Virus record (IMG/VR): IMGVR_UViG_3300027710_000980
Location: 1 to 43,058 of that record
From: a virus
DNA length: 43,058 nt
Strand: one strand, 5' to 3'
In this document: positions 30,786 through 40,089 of the stretch, piece by piece
Layout of the letters: each line of letters starts with the position of its first letter
Numbering within the stretch: position 1 is the stretch's first letter
The notes under the pieces: generated by a model
Seen by the model: only the letters and a program-made list of their open reading frames with translations
Told to the model about the DNA's origin: nothing
Database searches by the model: none
Position numbers and translations under genes: made by a program

Positions 30786-33700
30786 ATGGCAATACTAAAT
30801 TTTCCAAACACAGGCTTATATGTAGGCCTGACCTACACCGGAGACAACGGTGTAACATACGTCTACGATGGTGTTAAATGGGTAGGTGAAGCCCTGGTAA
30901 CTCAAGGAACTACTGGATTTACCGGTAGCCGTGGCTTCTTAGGTTACACTGGCAGTCGAGGAGTAGGCTATACCGGAAGTCAGGGCGATCAAGGTTACGC
31001 AGGTAGTCGAGGTAACTTGGGTTTTACAGGTAGTGAAGGTTACACAGGCAGCAGAGGTGAGCCAGGTGATCGAGGACTACAGGGCAATGACGGCCAAATA
31101 GGCTACAGTGGTAGCCAAGGTGATATTGGTTTTGTAGGTAGCCAAGGTGATATTGGTTACGTAGGCAGCGAAGGTACTCCTGGACAACAGGGTAACAGAG
31201 GTTATACTGGTAGCGAAGGAGCTCAGGGTAGTCCGGGCTTACAAGGTCTCACAGGTGCTCAAGGTATTAGTATAGTATTAGTTGGTAGTACAACTACTGT
31301 AACAACATCTACAGTTGGATTCGGTACAGCAGGGCAAGGTTGGATTAATACTACAGACGGTGATGTTTATTTCTGGAATACAGGAACACAACTATGGGAA
31401 AACATTGGGCCTATCGTTGGTCCGCAAGGTGATCTAGGCTATACAGGTAGTCAAGGCTCACAGGGTAATATTGGTCTAACAGGCGATACTGGATACACAG
31501 GCAGTCAAGGCGATAACGGTTATGTAGGAAGCCGAGGAATTGACGGATATGTAGGCAGCAAAGGTGATATTGGCTACGTAGGAAGCAAAGGTGATATCGG
31601 CTACTCTGGAAGTCGTGGATTACAGGGTTATGATGGAAGTCAAGGTGATCCAGGTTATGTAGGATCACAGGGCGATGTGGGTTATGTTGGTAGCCAAGGA
31701 GACGCTGGATACACTGGTAGTCAAGGTGATCCCGGTTACGCAGGTAGTCAAGGTGATGTTGGCTATGTAGGTAGCACAGGTGATGCGGGCCCGCAAGGAT
31801 ATTCAGGTAGTGTTGGTTTTACGGGCAGTGTTGGTTATACTGGTTCAGAAGGTGCAGGATATACAGGTAGTCAAGGTGATGTTGGATACACGGGTAGTCA
31901 AGGTGCAGAAGATAGATTAACCACAGGTAGTTACAGCGTAGTATTAGGTGCAGATGGTATCATTACTCTACCAAACACCATGACCATAGACGCTTCGGGC
32001 ACAAATGGCGAGGATGTTCGAATTGGTGGCACAAGCACCTGGATCAGTGTTAACAATAATGGAGCACCTCCAGGATTTTATGTCAGAACTAATGCGGATA
32101 GCACTCCGCACCAGTGGATGTTTGATGTAGATGGTAATTTTACTGCCCCTGGACATTTATTGCCTGAAATTGATCTAACCTATGATCTAGGATCTACATC
32201 AAGTCAATGGCGTAGTATCTATGTTGGTACAGGTACAATCTTTATTGGTGGAGTAGCACTAGGTGTTAACCAAGACAACTATGTTACAGTTGATGGCAAT
32301 CCTATTATCACAGTTAACACCGCAGGTAATATAACCATACAGGGTGATAATATTCTTACACCTGTAACAGTTTCTGCGTTTGCACCAGATGCTAGTGTTA
32401 CTGATGGTAATTTATGGTTCAACAATTTAGACGGACGTACTTATGTTTCCTACAATGGACAATGGTTAGACTCTAGCCCAGCAGTGGTTCCAAATCCAGG
32501 AACATATTTAGGCAACATTGACATCGATGGCGACACTCTAAACATTAATGGTTCAACTCTGACTATCAACACAGCTGGTACATTGTTAGTTAATGGTAGC
32601 GAAGTAAGCGGTAGTGGCTATGGTGCTACACTGACAGCTAGTGCTACAGATCCTGAAACAAGTACAGGTACACTATGGTTTAATACCATAGAAGGTCGCA
32701 CTTACTTGAAGTATAACGATCAGTGGGTTGATGTAAATCCAACAGTAGTTCCACAGCCTAGTACATACCTAGACGAAATCACCATTGATGGTTCGACTAT
32801 CAATATGAACGGTAGCACACTGGCAATCAATACTGCTGGTGTACTATTGGTCAATGGTGAAGAAGTCACAGGTAGCGGTAACACTGGCGCAATCACTTTT
32901 GATGGTGTTAAGATCATAGGTGATGGTAATGACGGACAAGTAGGTTCTATTAAACTAGTACCTAACAATGCTTTCTACGGTGGCGGACAGTGGGTAAACA
33001 TTTATCCTACCAGTGCATTTGACTATCCCCATGTACACATGGCAGCAGGCGCCGGTGGTGAACTGTACATCGGTGATGACCAGCAGTATGTTAAAACTGG
33101 CATTAATGGTAATATTGATATTAGTTCATATGATGGCACTAATACCAATGTATGGTCATTTGGTACAGATGGTTCTACTACATTCCCTAGCAGTTTGAAA
33201 GTAATTACTGCCGCTAGTCTAACTGGAGGAGCACAGGCTGGAACTGTAATCCTACAAGAGGATGAAGGAGTATTACAGATAGCGTCTACTGGAACCGGCA
33301 CTATGGTTATCGGATGGGGGTCAGTTATCGGCCCAGGAGACATAGCCACTGTGAATTTTAGCAGTAGTGGTGCTCAGGTAATCACAGGGGATCTCAATAC
33401 TACTACCAATGCTTGGTTGTTTGGCATGGATGGCAGCATCACATTCCCTGACGCAACAGTACAGACAACAGCTTATATTGGTGGTGGTGGCGGCGGAGGT
33501 TATACTGGTTCACAAGGTGACATTGGATATACTGGTAGTGCAGGAGTAGGTTATACTGGTTCACAAGGTGACATTGGATATACTGGTAGTGCAGGAGTAG
33601 GTTATACTGGTTCACAAGGGGATGTTGGATATACTGGCTCTGCTGGAGTAGGTTATACTGGTAGTGCTGGAGTAGCAGGCAACTATGTTGCTACACTAAC

Positions 33701-35006
33701 AGCAGGCACAGGAACAAGTGTAAGTGCTTCAACTGGATCTGTAACTGTATGGTTCAATACCAGCACATTGGTTAGTCAAGCAGTTAATGCCTATGGTGTT
33801 AATAACTCCGCTAATACGGCGACATTTAGAATAACAACTGTTCCATCTGCGCTAACTGGTGTAATTGGTGATACAGTTGGGGACATGGCAGGCGACAGTA
33901 CTTACCTATATCGTTGCCATACATCACTAGTTAGTTACGAATATACTGTATATCAAGGTGGTTCGGGCGGTGGCATTCAAATACAAAGAACTGGAATACA
34001 ACCTCAGATAGGCTGGACTTTTGTATTTAGAGGTGTAACCTATACAATTACAAACGTAACAGATATAACTACTGCTTGGGTTATAGTAGCAGGCGGAACT
34101 ACATTTACTTGGTTAATCGGTGAAAAGCTATATGGTATCCCAAGTGGCCAAGGCAATGTTTGGGCTCGCACCCCGTGGGATGCTATTACTACTTCTACGA
34201 CTTCAACTGTAACAATTACTAATACATCTTCAGCAAGTTCGACAGCCACAGGTGCTCTAAGGGTAGTCAACGGTGGAGCAGGTATTGGTGGTAGTTTATG
34301 GGCTGGCACAATTTACAGCAATGATGGATACTTCCGTGGTCCGAGCGGTTTTGGTCAACTTCAATTAGTATCAGGTGGTGAATTGTCTATACCATCTAAC
34401 CTAGCAATAGCGAGCGGAGGATTGATTAAAGGTCCAGGCGGCAGCACACACATTGGATTGTTGAGTGGTACAGGCGGTAGTGTTAGATTTTATAATACTG
34501 CTACAATATCAGGCACGACTACGGCTACATCAACACAGACAGGTGCTCTAACAGTAGCAGGCGGTGTTGGTATCGGTGGCAATGCTTATGTTGGTGGTAA
34601 TGTTGTTACACCAAACAGACCAGCGTTCCGTGTTGTAGGTAATGGCGGTGCTATTAGCACTGGCACTACAATTACTAACAGTCATTTTGTTGTTGACTTT
34701 AATCAAGGAAACTATCTAACTACATCAACAGGTATCTTTACAGCTCCTGTTGCCGGGTTGTATTCAATACATTTAGTAATGCGAACTAACAGTAATACAA
34801 ACTCAACTATTAACCAGGCGATTGTTTATCAAAATACTTCTACAGTTTTATTGATGTTAGAATACGGCGTTAATACAACAATGAACCATGCAGGTGTTAG
34901 TACCGTGGCTAAGTTAGCAGTAGGTGATACACTTAGAGCACAGGTAGCGGTTGGAACACTGTCTTTTGATGGTAACGACAACTGGTCGGTGGCATACATA
35001 GGATAA
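30786..35006 (+). CDS. Large collagen-like tail fibre with C1q/TNF-like head
   Basis: A 1406-residue fibre, the largest gene in the window. Collagen-like G-Y-x-G-S-Q-G-D repeats fill residues about 41-162 and 210-378, with a shorter block near 905-960. Between and after them come beta-rich modules: TYDLGSTSSQWRSIYVG, two copies of a LWFN-GRTY-QW module, and GALRVVNGGAGIGGSLWAG and GALTVAGGVGIGGNAYVG repeats. Residues about 1278-1406 look like a C1q/TNF jelly-roll: PAFRVVGNGG, then GIFTAPVAGLYSIHLVMR, VAKLAVGDTLRAQVAVG and the final NWSVAYIG. The head is a plausible receptor-binding tip on a trimeric collagen-like stalk. Confidence 0.85.
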   Translation: MAILNFPNTGLYVGLTYTGDNGVTYVYDGVKWVGEALVTQGTTGFTGSRGFLGYTGSRGVGYTGSQGDQGYAGSRGNLGFTGSEGYTGSRGEPGDRGLQGNDGQIGYSGSQGDIGFVGSQGDIGYVGSEGTPGQQGNRGYTGSEGAQGSPGLQGLTGAQGISIVLVGSTTTVTTSTVGFGTAGQGWINTTDGDVYFWNTGTQLWENIGPIVGPQGDLGYTGSQGSQGNIGLTGDTGYTGSQGDNGYVGSRGIDGYVGSKGDIGYVGSKGDIGYSGSRGLQGYDGSQGDPGYVGSQGDVGYVGSQGDAGYTGSQGDPGYAGSQGDVGYVGSTGDAGPQGYSGSVGFTGSVGYTGSEGAGYTGSQGDVGYTGSQGAEDRLTTGSYSVVLGADGIITLPNTMTIDASGTNGEDVRIGGTSTWISVNNNGAPPGFYVRTNADSTPHQWMFDVDGNFTAPGHLLPEIDLTYDLGSTSSQWRSIYVGTGTIFIGGVALGVNQDNYVTVDGNPIITVNTAGNITIQGDNILTPVTVSAFAPDASVTDGNLWFNNLDGRTYVSYNGQWLDSSPAVVPNPGTYLGNIDIDGDTLNINGSTLTINTAGTLLVNGSEVSGSGYGATLTASATDPETSTGTLWFNTIEGRTYLKYNDQWVDVNPTVVPQPSTYLDEITIDGSTINMNGSTLAINTAGVLLVNGEEVTGSGNTGAITFDGVKIIGDGNDGQVGSIKLVPNNAFYGGGQWVNIYPTSAFDYPHVHMAAGAGGELYIGDDQQYVKTGINGNIDISSYDGTNTNVWSFGTDGSTTFPSSLKVITAASLTGGAQAGTVILQEDEGVLQIASTGTGTMVIGWGSVIGPGDIATVNFSSSGAQVITGDLNTTTNAWLFGMDGSITFPDATVQTTAYIGGGGGGGYTGSQGDIGYTGSAGVGYTGSQGDIGYTGSAGVGYTGSQGDVGYTGSAGVGYTGSAGVAGNYVATLTAGTGTSVSASTGSVTVWFNTSTLVSQAVNAYGVNNSANTATFRITTVPSALTGVIGDTVGDMAGDSTYLYRCHTSLVSYEYTVYQGGSGGGIQIQRTGIQPQIGWTFVFRGVTYTITNVTDITTAWVIVAGGTTFTWLIGEKLYGIPSGQGNVWARTPWDAITTSTTSTVTITNTSSASSTATGALRVVNGGAGIGGSLWAGTIYSNDGYFRGPSGFGQLQLVSGGELSIPSNLAIASGGLIKGPGGSTHIGLLSGTGGSVRFYNTATISGTTTATSTQTGALTVAGGVGIGGNAYVGGNVVTPNRPAFRVVGNGGAISTGTTITNSHFVVDFNQGNYLTTSTGIFTAPVAGLYSIHLVMRTNSNTNSTINQAIVYQNTSTVLLMLEYGVNTTMNHAGVSTVAKLAVGDTLRAQVAVGTLSFDGNDNWSVAYIG
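33498..33650 (+). repeat. Three tandem 51-bp units in the fibre gene
   Basis: Units start at 33498, 33549 and 33600; the first two are identical and the third differs at a few bases. Each encodes GYTGSQGDIGYTGSAGV or a variant (17 residues). A partial fourth unit follows. Such repeats allow length change by slippage or recombination and are collagen-like coding DNA, not a CRISPR array. Confidence 0.9.
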
Positions 35007-35013
35007 GAAAAAG

Positions 35014-35021
35014 GGTAAATA
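35014..35021 (+). promoter_or_regulatory. GGTAAATA box, 7 nt before ATG at 35029
   Basis: GGTAAATA seven bases before the ATG, a weaker member of the recurrent TAAATA pattern. A purine run (AAGAAAAAGGG) just upstream could instead act as a distant ribosome binding site. Confidence 0.3.
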
Positions 35022-35028
35022 CAACATT

Positions 35029-35238
35029 ATGACAGCACCAATCACATTTCCCACAAATCCCACACTAGGGCAGGAATATATTCCCGATAACGCAGCAGTT
35101 TATGTCTGGGTTGGGGATAGATGGAGCACAGCGTGGCCAGTAGTCCACGGGCAAGCATATTCAGTAGCAGAGGGCATGTACTCTGATACGGTTTACAACG
35201 AATTAACAGATAACACCATAGACGGTGGCGGAGCATAA
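35029..35238 (+). CDS. Small virion-associated protein
   Basis: A 69-residue protein (ITFPTNPTLGQEYIPDNAAV, YVWVGDRWSTAWPVVHGQAY) whose first half resembles the short repeat FPxxPxxGQxYxxxxxxxYVWxGxxW found in phage fibre and structural proteins, including the start of the large fibre gene here (FPNTGLYVGLTYTGDNGVTY). It sits between two fibre genes and ends three bases before the next ATG. Likely a small fibre or baseplate part. Confidence 0.65.
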   Translation: MTAPITFPTNPTLGQEYIPDNAAVYVWVGDRWSTAWPVVHGQAYSVAEGMYSDTVYNELTDNTIDGGGA

Positions 35239-35241
35239 ACA

Positions 35242-38025
35242 ATGACAACAAGAATCAAATTACGCAGAGATACGGCAGCTAACTGGACAGAAAACAATCC
35301 AATCTTAGCCGCAGGTGAGCCAGGTTTAGAAACCGACACCGGCAAGACCAAATATGGTGATGGCACCACAGCCTGGACCAGTTTAGGCTATGCCACAGGC
35401 GGTATCACAGCCCGTGAACAGATTGGCTACTTTATGACCTATGGCGACATCCCCAACACCACCAACGGTGATGATTGGTGGTTTGACAGTGTCAAAACTG
35501 ATCCTGATGGTAATGCCTACTACCTCGGTGGTGCTGATATCAGTGCATGGGCTCGCGTAGTTAAAGTCAACTCACTAGGAGAGCTACAGTGGGACAAGGA
35601 GATAAGTTGGGCAGATGGATATGAAGGCGCTGCCAACAGTGCTGTCTATAATACTGCCACTGATCAACTGGTCGTTGTAGCAGAGATGTGGAAAAGCAAT
35701 ACTAACACCGATCAAGGTGCCGCAGTAATCACATTAAACGCCATCACCGGTGCTATGGTTGGCAACCCTATAATGATTCGTGACGAAATCACTGAAGATG
35801 GTTCCCCCATTGGTACTATTGACCCCAGCGACATCGTACTTGACAGCAACGGTGATCCTATCGTAGTTGGCCATAAAAATGGTAATGCCAGCATCTACGC
35901 ACTGACAACTACTTCAGTGGGTGCTACTGATGCTATCTTTGTTGACTCAGCAATATTCACTGACAAGACTCCGTTCCCCTACAACGAGTGGTACATCACA
36001 GGAACCAATATTCTAGGTGAATCACTGGTCGTTGATGTAAACTACTACTACAATCAATCTGCTACCGCACTACCACACACTGGCACAGGTGCTACATTTA
36101 CTATTGATGATGTTGGCGACGGCACATATGGAAACACTGTTGTCACTGGTGGTGGTAGTGGCTACGTAGTAGGAAACAGGATTCTAGTTCTAGGAACTGC
36201 CCTAGGTGGTGCTACACCTGCTAACGATGGTACTATTACTGTTACCGGTGTAGATGCCGGAGAAATCACTGGTGTTTCTATTAGTGGAACAGCCGCAGGA
36301 ACTACCAGCACATCTTATTCTAGTATTACAGGTACTAACATTGCATCAGGCATCAATGCGTTTATCACCGTTCAGTGGAAAGTAACCGCAGACGGACAGG
36401 CCTACTTCCCAGACTATCCAGGAAGATTTGGAGCTGCTATGGCCCAAGCAGGTAGCGGCTTTGCTCTAGGTGATACACTGTATTTGAATCCTGAACAATA
36501 CGGCGGTTCAACCAGTGCTACTATCGCAGTGACCAACGTTGACGGCAGCGGCCAAATCATTGATTTCACATTTACAGGAACATTCAATACCAGCACAATC
36601 AAGTTGGTCACTAGTAACAGCATAGACTTTGCCACAGAAGGCAACTGGACCGCAGTGAACTACAGTGCAGAAGCGTTTGTCTGGACACCAAGTTGGGCAA
36701 AAACTTTTGGAAATTCAGATTTTGACAAGGTCAACGCAGTGGCCCGAGACAGTGCAGGCAACATTTACCTAGCCTGTAAATCATATGACGACACTCGACT
36801 AAGTCAAAACGGCTACGGTATTGACATCGCAGTGTTGGTCAAACTAGACAGCACAGGTAATCTATTATGGTCCAAGAGTTTTACACCCGACGGGTATGTT
36901 GGCAATTTTACCGATGGCTATACTGGTGTAGCAGTGGACAGCAATGACGATGTCATTGTTGCAGAAAATAACGTTATCACTAAAGTTGACAGCACTGGCA
37001 CAGTTATTTGGCAAAAAATCATTGCCGACGGCGAAGCATTGGGTATGTGGAATACCTGTGTAGCAGTTGACAGCAATGACAATGTCTATGTAAACAGTGA
37101 ATACGATTACCTGGGTCAAACTACCAATGATGACTTTTTAGTTTCCAAGTTTGACAGTGATGGCAATGTATTATGGCAGAGAGAAATCGGTACCAGCACC
37201 AATGAAAATTCAAACTGGAACAATGGATACCAGATTCTATCCGTGGTCAACGATCAAGTTTACATTGCCGGCAGTAGCGTACAAGGCACTGATGATTCAG
37301 CCATAGCTGTATCGTTTCCTGCAGACGGTAGCGGAGCAGACATCAATCACAAAGGTCGTTTCTTTATGCATACGGCAACCTGGGCCGTGAGCACCAGTAC
37401 AGCCACAGTCTACGATGTCACATTTGCAATAACCGCAACACAGGTCACATTGACCACTGAAACAAACTTTACCTGTGTGACTACTTCAACAGACATCTCT
37501 AGTCTAGCACTACGCACAGGCGATGTTGATGGTAGAATTGAAGATTTGTATTCTATTAGTTTCGAGGACGGATCAGTTCAGACCACTGCCTACACTGGCA
37601 GACTGGATAGACTCGAGAACTTCATACAGAGTACCAACAGCTTCTATCCAAACATAACACACGCTAACAAACTCCTGCGTTGGGACAATGATGGTAATAG
37701 TAACAGTGTACAGATCTACATTCCTCACAACTCAGATGTACCATTCCCCATAGGAACACAACTACACTTTGTCAAAGAGCGTGGTATTAATGCGTTTATG
37801 TTCTGGTGTTGGGGCGTCGTTGGCAGTGAAAGTGATATGCGTATTATTCCAAGCAGCCCTGCTAGCGGTCTAGAAGGTAATGTCTACAACACCGACGAAG
37901 GTTGGAGTGTGCGTGATCCGAATAACAATAAGGTTCCAGCCAGAGCTACGCTGACCAAAACTGATACCAACACTTGGTTATTAGAGTGCTCTAGTTCAGT
38001 TCACATTATGGACTGGAGTTGGTAA
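35242..38025 (+). CDS. Large tail-fibre/receptor-binding protein with propeller-like repeats
   Basis: A 927-residue virion protein. The N-terminus RIKLRRDTAANWTENNPILA, AAGEPGLETDTGKTKYGDGT matches the phage hyaluronate-lyase-like N-terminal domain used to attach fibres. Residues about 70-230 and 480-700 have beta-propeller-like (SBBP-type) repeats: VNAVARDSAGNIYLACKSYD, GVAVDSNDDVIVAENNVITK, CVAVDSNDNVYVNSEYDYLG with the recurring LDSTGNLLWSKSF. Between them lies a Gly/Thr-rich module (DVGDGTYGNTVVTGGGSGYV). A host-range or receptor-binding role is likely; enzymatic activity is not evident. Confidence 0.8.
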   Translation: MTTRIKLRRDTAANWTENNPILAAGEPGLETDTGKTKYGDGTTAWTSLGYATGGITAREQIGYFMTYGDIPNTTNGDDWWFDSVKTDPDGNAYYLGGADISAWARVVKVNSLGELQWDKEISWADGYEGAANSAVYNTATDQLVVVAEMWKSNTNTDQGAAVITLNAITGAMVGNPIMIRDEITEDGSPIGTIDPSDIVLDSNGDPIVVGHKNGNASIYALTTTSVGATDAIFVDSAIFTDKTPFPYNEWYITGTNILGESLVVDVNYYYNQSATALPHTGTGATFTIDDVGDGTYGNTVVTGGGSGYVVGNRILVLGTALGGATPANDGTITVTGVDAGEITGVSISGTAAGTTSTSYSSITGTNIASGINAFITVQWKVTADGQAYFPDYPGRFGAAMAQAGSGFALGDTLYLNPEQYGGSTSATIAVTNVDGSGQIIDFTFTGTFNTSTIKLVTSNSIDFATEGNWTAVNYSAEAFVWTPSWAKTFGNSDFDKVNAVARDSAGNIYLACKSYDDTRLSQNGYGIDIAVLVKLDSTGNLLWSKSFTPDGYVGNFTDGYTGVAVDSNDDVIVAENNVITKVDSTGTVIWQKIIADGEALGMWNTCVAVDSNDNVYVNSEYDYLGQTTNDDFLVSKFDSDGNVLWQREIGTSTNENSNWNNGYQILSVVNDQVYIAGSSVQGTDDSAIAVSFPADGSGADINHKGRFFMHTATWAVSTSTATVYDVTFAITATQVTLTTETNFTCVTTSTDISSLALRTGDVDGRIEDLYSISFEDGSVQTTAYTGRLDRLENFIQSTNSFYPNITHANKLLRWDNDGNSNSVQIYIPHNSDVPFPIGTQLHFVKERGINAFMFWCWGVVGSESDMRIIPSSPASGLEGNVYNTDEGWSVRDPNNNKVPARATLTKTDTNTWLLECSSSVHIMDWSW

Positions 38026-38031
38026 TCACTG

Positions 38032-38039
38032 ATTAAATA
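38032..38039 (+). promoter_or_regulatory. ATTAAATA box before the methyltransferase gene
   Basis: ATTAAATA, 17 bases before the TTG start. A transcript starting about six bases downstream would keep the AGGAGG site. Tentative. Confidence 0.3.
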
Positions 38040-38044
38040 TCGAC

Positions 38045-38050
38045 AGGAGG
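38045..38050 (+). promoter_or_regulatory. AGGAGG ribosome binding site that fixes a TTG start
   Basis: AGGAGG is six bases before TTG at 38057, the ideal spacing. No ATG is available nearby in this frame, so the Shine-Dalgarno sequence decides the rare TTG initiation codon of the methyltransferase-like gene. Confidence 0.8.
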
Positions 38051-38056
38051 CCAATC

Positions 38057-38815
38057 TTGTCGATAACAACACACTGGGCCGCTCGTAGTCTAACATATGG
38101 ACAAAGCGGCCCTCCCCTTAACCCCAATCAAGAAATCATAGACGGTTTTACCAGTCTTGTACCTACCAACGGACATATTCTACTGTTAGGAGTGACCCGT
38201 AAAATAGCAGAAGCCTACGATCAAGTCACCGCTGTGGATTACAGCGAGGCTATGATTGAACGAGTATGGCCAGGCAATACAGATTCTAAAAAAGTACACT
38301 ACGATAACTGGCTCACAGTAGACCTACCCTTAGAACACTTTGACGGCATACTAGGAGATGGCAGTGTGAATATGCTGGCCTATCCTGTGGAAGTTAGGCA
38401 GTTATTCAAACGCAGCCTAAAATGGCTCAAGCCCGGCGGTGTGTTTGCCTGCCGTATGTGGACTCGCCCTGATGTTCCAATAACCAAAGAAAGAATACTA
38501 GCAGAGGCTGCTAACCCTACTATGGGCTTTACAGCATTTCGCAGATTGTTTAATATGCTAATAGCAGAACGAGATGGTAGCATATTTCCTGTGACTAAGA
38601 TCGCGGCTTTATTTGATGAAATGTTTCCTGATCCTACAGTCTTACCTTGGCCAGATACTACTAGTATTGATGCCTACCGTACCAGCACATCAACATCGTG
38701 GTTTCCCACTAGACAAGAGATCATAGACCTCGCTCCTGCAGGCAGCAGGTTTGTAGATGTGGGCACCTACGACATAGCAGACACCTGCCCTATTTTAACA
38801 TTTGTCAAGCAATGA
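38057..38815 (+). CDS. Class I SAM-dependent methyltransferase
   Basis: A 252-residue methyltransferase starting with TTG. The fold order is visible: HILLLGVTRKIAEAYDQVTA as the region of motif I, followed by VDYSEAMIERVW (acidic ribose-binding strand), DGILGDGSVNMLAYP (motif IV region), LKPGGVFACRMWTRP (strand 5 with the PGG turn), and a C-terminal cap. Motif I is imperfect (LLGVTRK). It is the first of three overlapping genes with the adenylate-forming enzyme and the binding protein. Substrate unknown; it may modify a fibre or surface component. Confidence 0.8.
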   Translation: MSITTHWAARSLTYGQSGPPLNPNQEIIDGFTSLVPTNGHILLLGVTRKIAEAYDQVTAVDYSEAMIERVWPGNTDSKKVHYDNWLTVDLPLEHFDGILGDGSVNMLAYPVEVRQLFKRSLKWLKPGGVFACRMWTRPDVPITKERILAEAANPTMGFTAFRRLFNMLIAERDGSIFPVTKIAALFDEMFPDPTVLPWPDTTSIDAYRTSTSTSWFPTRQEIIDLAPAGSRFVDVGTYDIADTCPILTFVKQ

Positions 38816-40089
38816 AGTTAGAACAGATAATAACTCTGCTGGAAGAATCGCAGTGGTGGACTAGAGAACAGATTGAGGATAGACAGCAGGCTGCACTGGC
38901 CCGCCTTGTTGCTCACCACAGCGAACACACTGAATCGTTTAAGCAAAGACTAACCGAGCAAGGACTTACATCCCAAGATGTCAGCACACTAGAAGGGCTC
39001 GCTAAGTTAAAGCCTATCACTAAACGAGACATACAACAGGCAGGAGAATCGTTTAACAGTGAGGCAGTTCCGCCTAGTCACTTGCCCATACGCAAGTCAC
39101 AGACCAGCGGCCGCACTGGAGAACCCGTGACCATACTGAAAACAGAAATGAATCACCAGTTCTTCTGTGCTCTAATGTTCCGCGAGCATAGTTGGTGGCA
39201 GCACAATTACCGGCACAGGTTAGCCAGCGTCCGTGCTGTTCATAGACAGTATGAAGAAAGCCCTAACTGGGGAGGACCTGTGGCAGAGCAGTTCGAAACT
39301 GGTCCAGCTATAGGCATACCATTGAACTTGGATGTTAGACAGCAGTTGGCCTACTTGAACAAGTTCGATCCTGATATGTTGAGCATACACGCAGGCGTCT
39401 TGGCAGCTATGTGTTCAATATGGGAATCAGAAGGCTACACACTAAATCTAAAGGCGATTAAAAATGTTGGAGAAACACTGCATCCTAGCTTGCGAGAGCG
39501 AGTAAAGAAGATTACAGGTGTAAACATACGAGATGTATACTCCAGCAGTGAAGTTGGACTCATTAGTATTGAGTGTCCTGGTACTGGCTTACAACACACT
39601 ATGGAGGAAACTCTACTAGTGGAAGTTCTAAATGAAGCAGGGCAACCTTGTAAGCCTGGCGAACTGGGTCGTGTTGTGATTACAGACTTTTACAATACAA
39701 TCAGTCCTATGATACGCTATGACATTGGAGACTATGCTGAAGTTGGAATACCTTGTACCTGTGGCCGTAATCATCGTACACTAAAACGGATTGCGGGTCG
39801 TGAGCGCGGCCTGTTCCGCAGAGCCAACGGTGACAGATTCTGGCCCACAGCAGGACAGTACGCAGCCGAAAAGGTTATTAAAGTAAATCAATGGCAGATC
39901 ATACAGCACAGTCTAGAGGACATTGAATACAAACTGGTCACTGATCATCCACTGACCAAAGAACAACACAGCCAGTTACTGGAAATATTTTGCAAGAAAC
40001 TAGGCGTTGACTGTGTTAGAATAACAGAATACAGAACACAACTACCCACAGACGGAAAATATGAGGAATCAATATGTTTAATAAAATAA
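38812..40089 (+). CDS. PaaK/CapK-like adenylate-forming enzyme
   Basis: A 425-residue member of the phenylacetate-CoA ligase (PaaK)/CapK branch of adenylate-forming enzymes. Motifs: the ATP-binding QTSGRTGEPVTIL, YSSSEVGLISIECPG (Y-x-S-S-E-x-G), MIRYDIGDYAEV (Y-D-I-G-D, ribose-binding Asp), and CTCGRNHRTLKRIAGRERG. Members activate a carboxylate as acyl-AMP or acyl-CoA; CapK-type relatives are linked with capsule synthesis. Rare in phages. It starts in an ATGA overlap with the methyltransferase and ends overlapping the Bug protein, so a joint role in acylating a surface molecule is possible. Confidence 0.88.
   Translation: MKLEQIITLLEESQWWTREQIEDRQQAALARLVAHHSEHTESFKQRLTEQGLTSQDVSTLEGLAKLKPITKRDIQQAGESFNSEAVPPSHLPIRKSQTSGRTGEPVTILKTEMNHQFFCALMFREHSWWQHNYRHRLASVRAVHRQYEESPNWGGPVAEQFETGPAIGIPLNLDVRQQLAYLNKFDPDMLSIHAGVLAAMCSIWESEGYTLNLKAIKNVGETLHPSLRERVKKITGVNIRDVYSSSEVGLISIECPGTGLQHTMEETLLVEVLNEAGQPCKPGELGRVVITDFYNTISPMIRYDIGDYAEVGIPCTCGRNHRTLKRIAGRERGLFRRANGDRFWPTAGQYAAEKVIKVNQWQIIQHSLEDIEYKLVTDHPLTKEQHSQLLEIFCKKLGVDCVRITEYRTQLPTDGKYEESICLIK

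Noticed and set aside
31411-31668. Open frames on the opposite strand of the fibre genes
   Set aside because: They are mirror frames of the low-complexity Gly/Ser repeats, have no ribosome binding site, and give Leu/His/Tyr-rich translations typical of antisense shadows.
30786-33680. Regularly repeated short units that might look like a CRISPR or other repeat array
   Set aside because: The repeats are in frame, encode G-x-y collagen-like triplets, vary in length and have no unique spacers of constant size.
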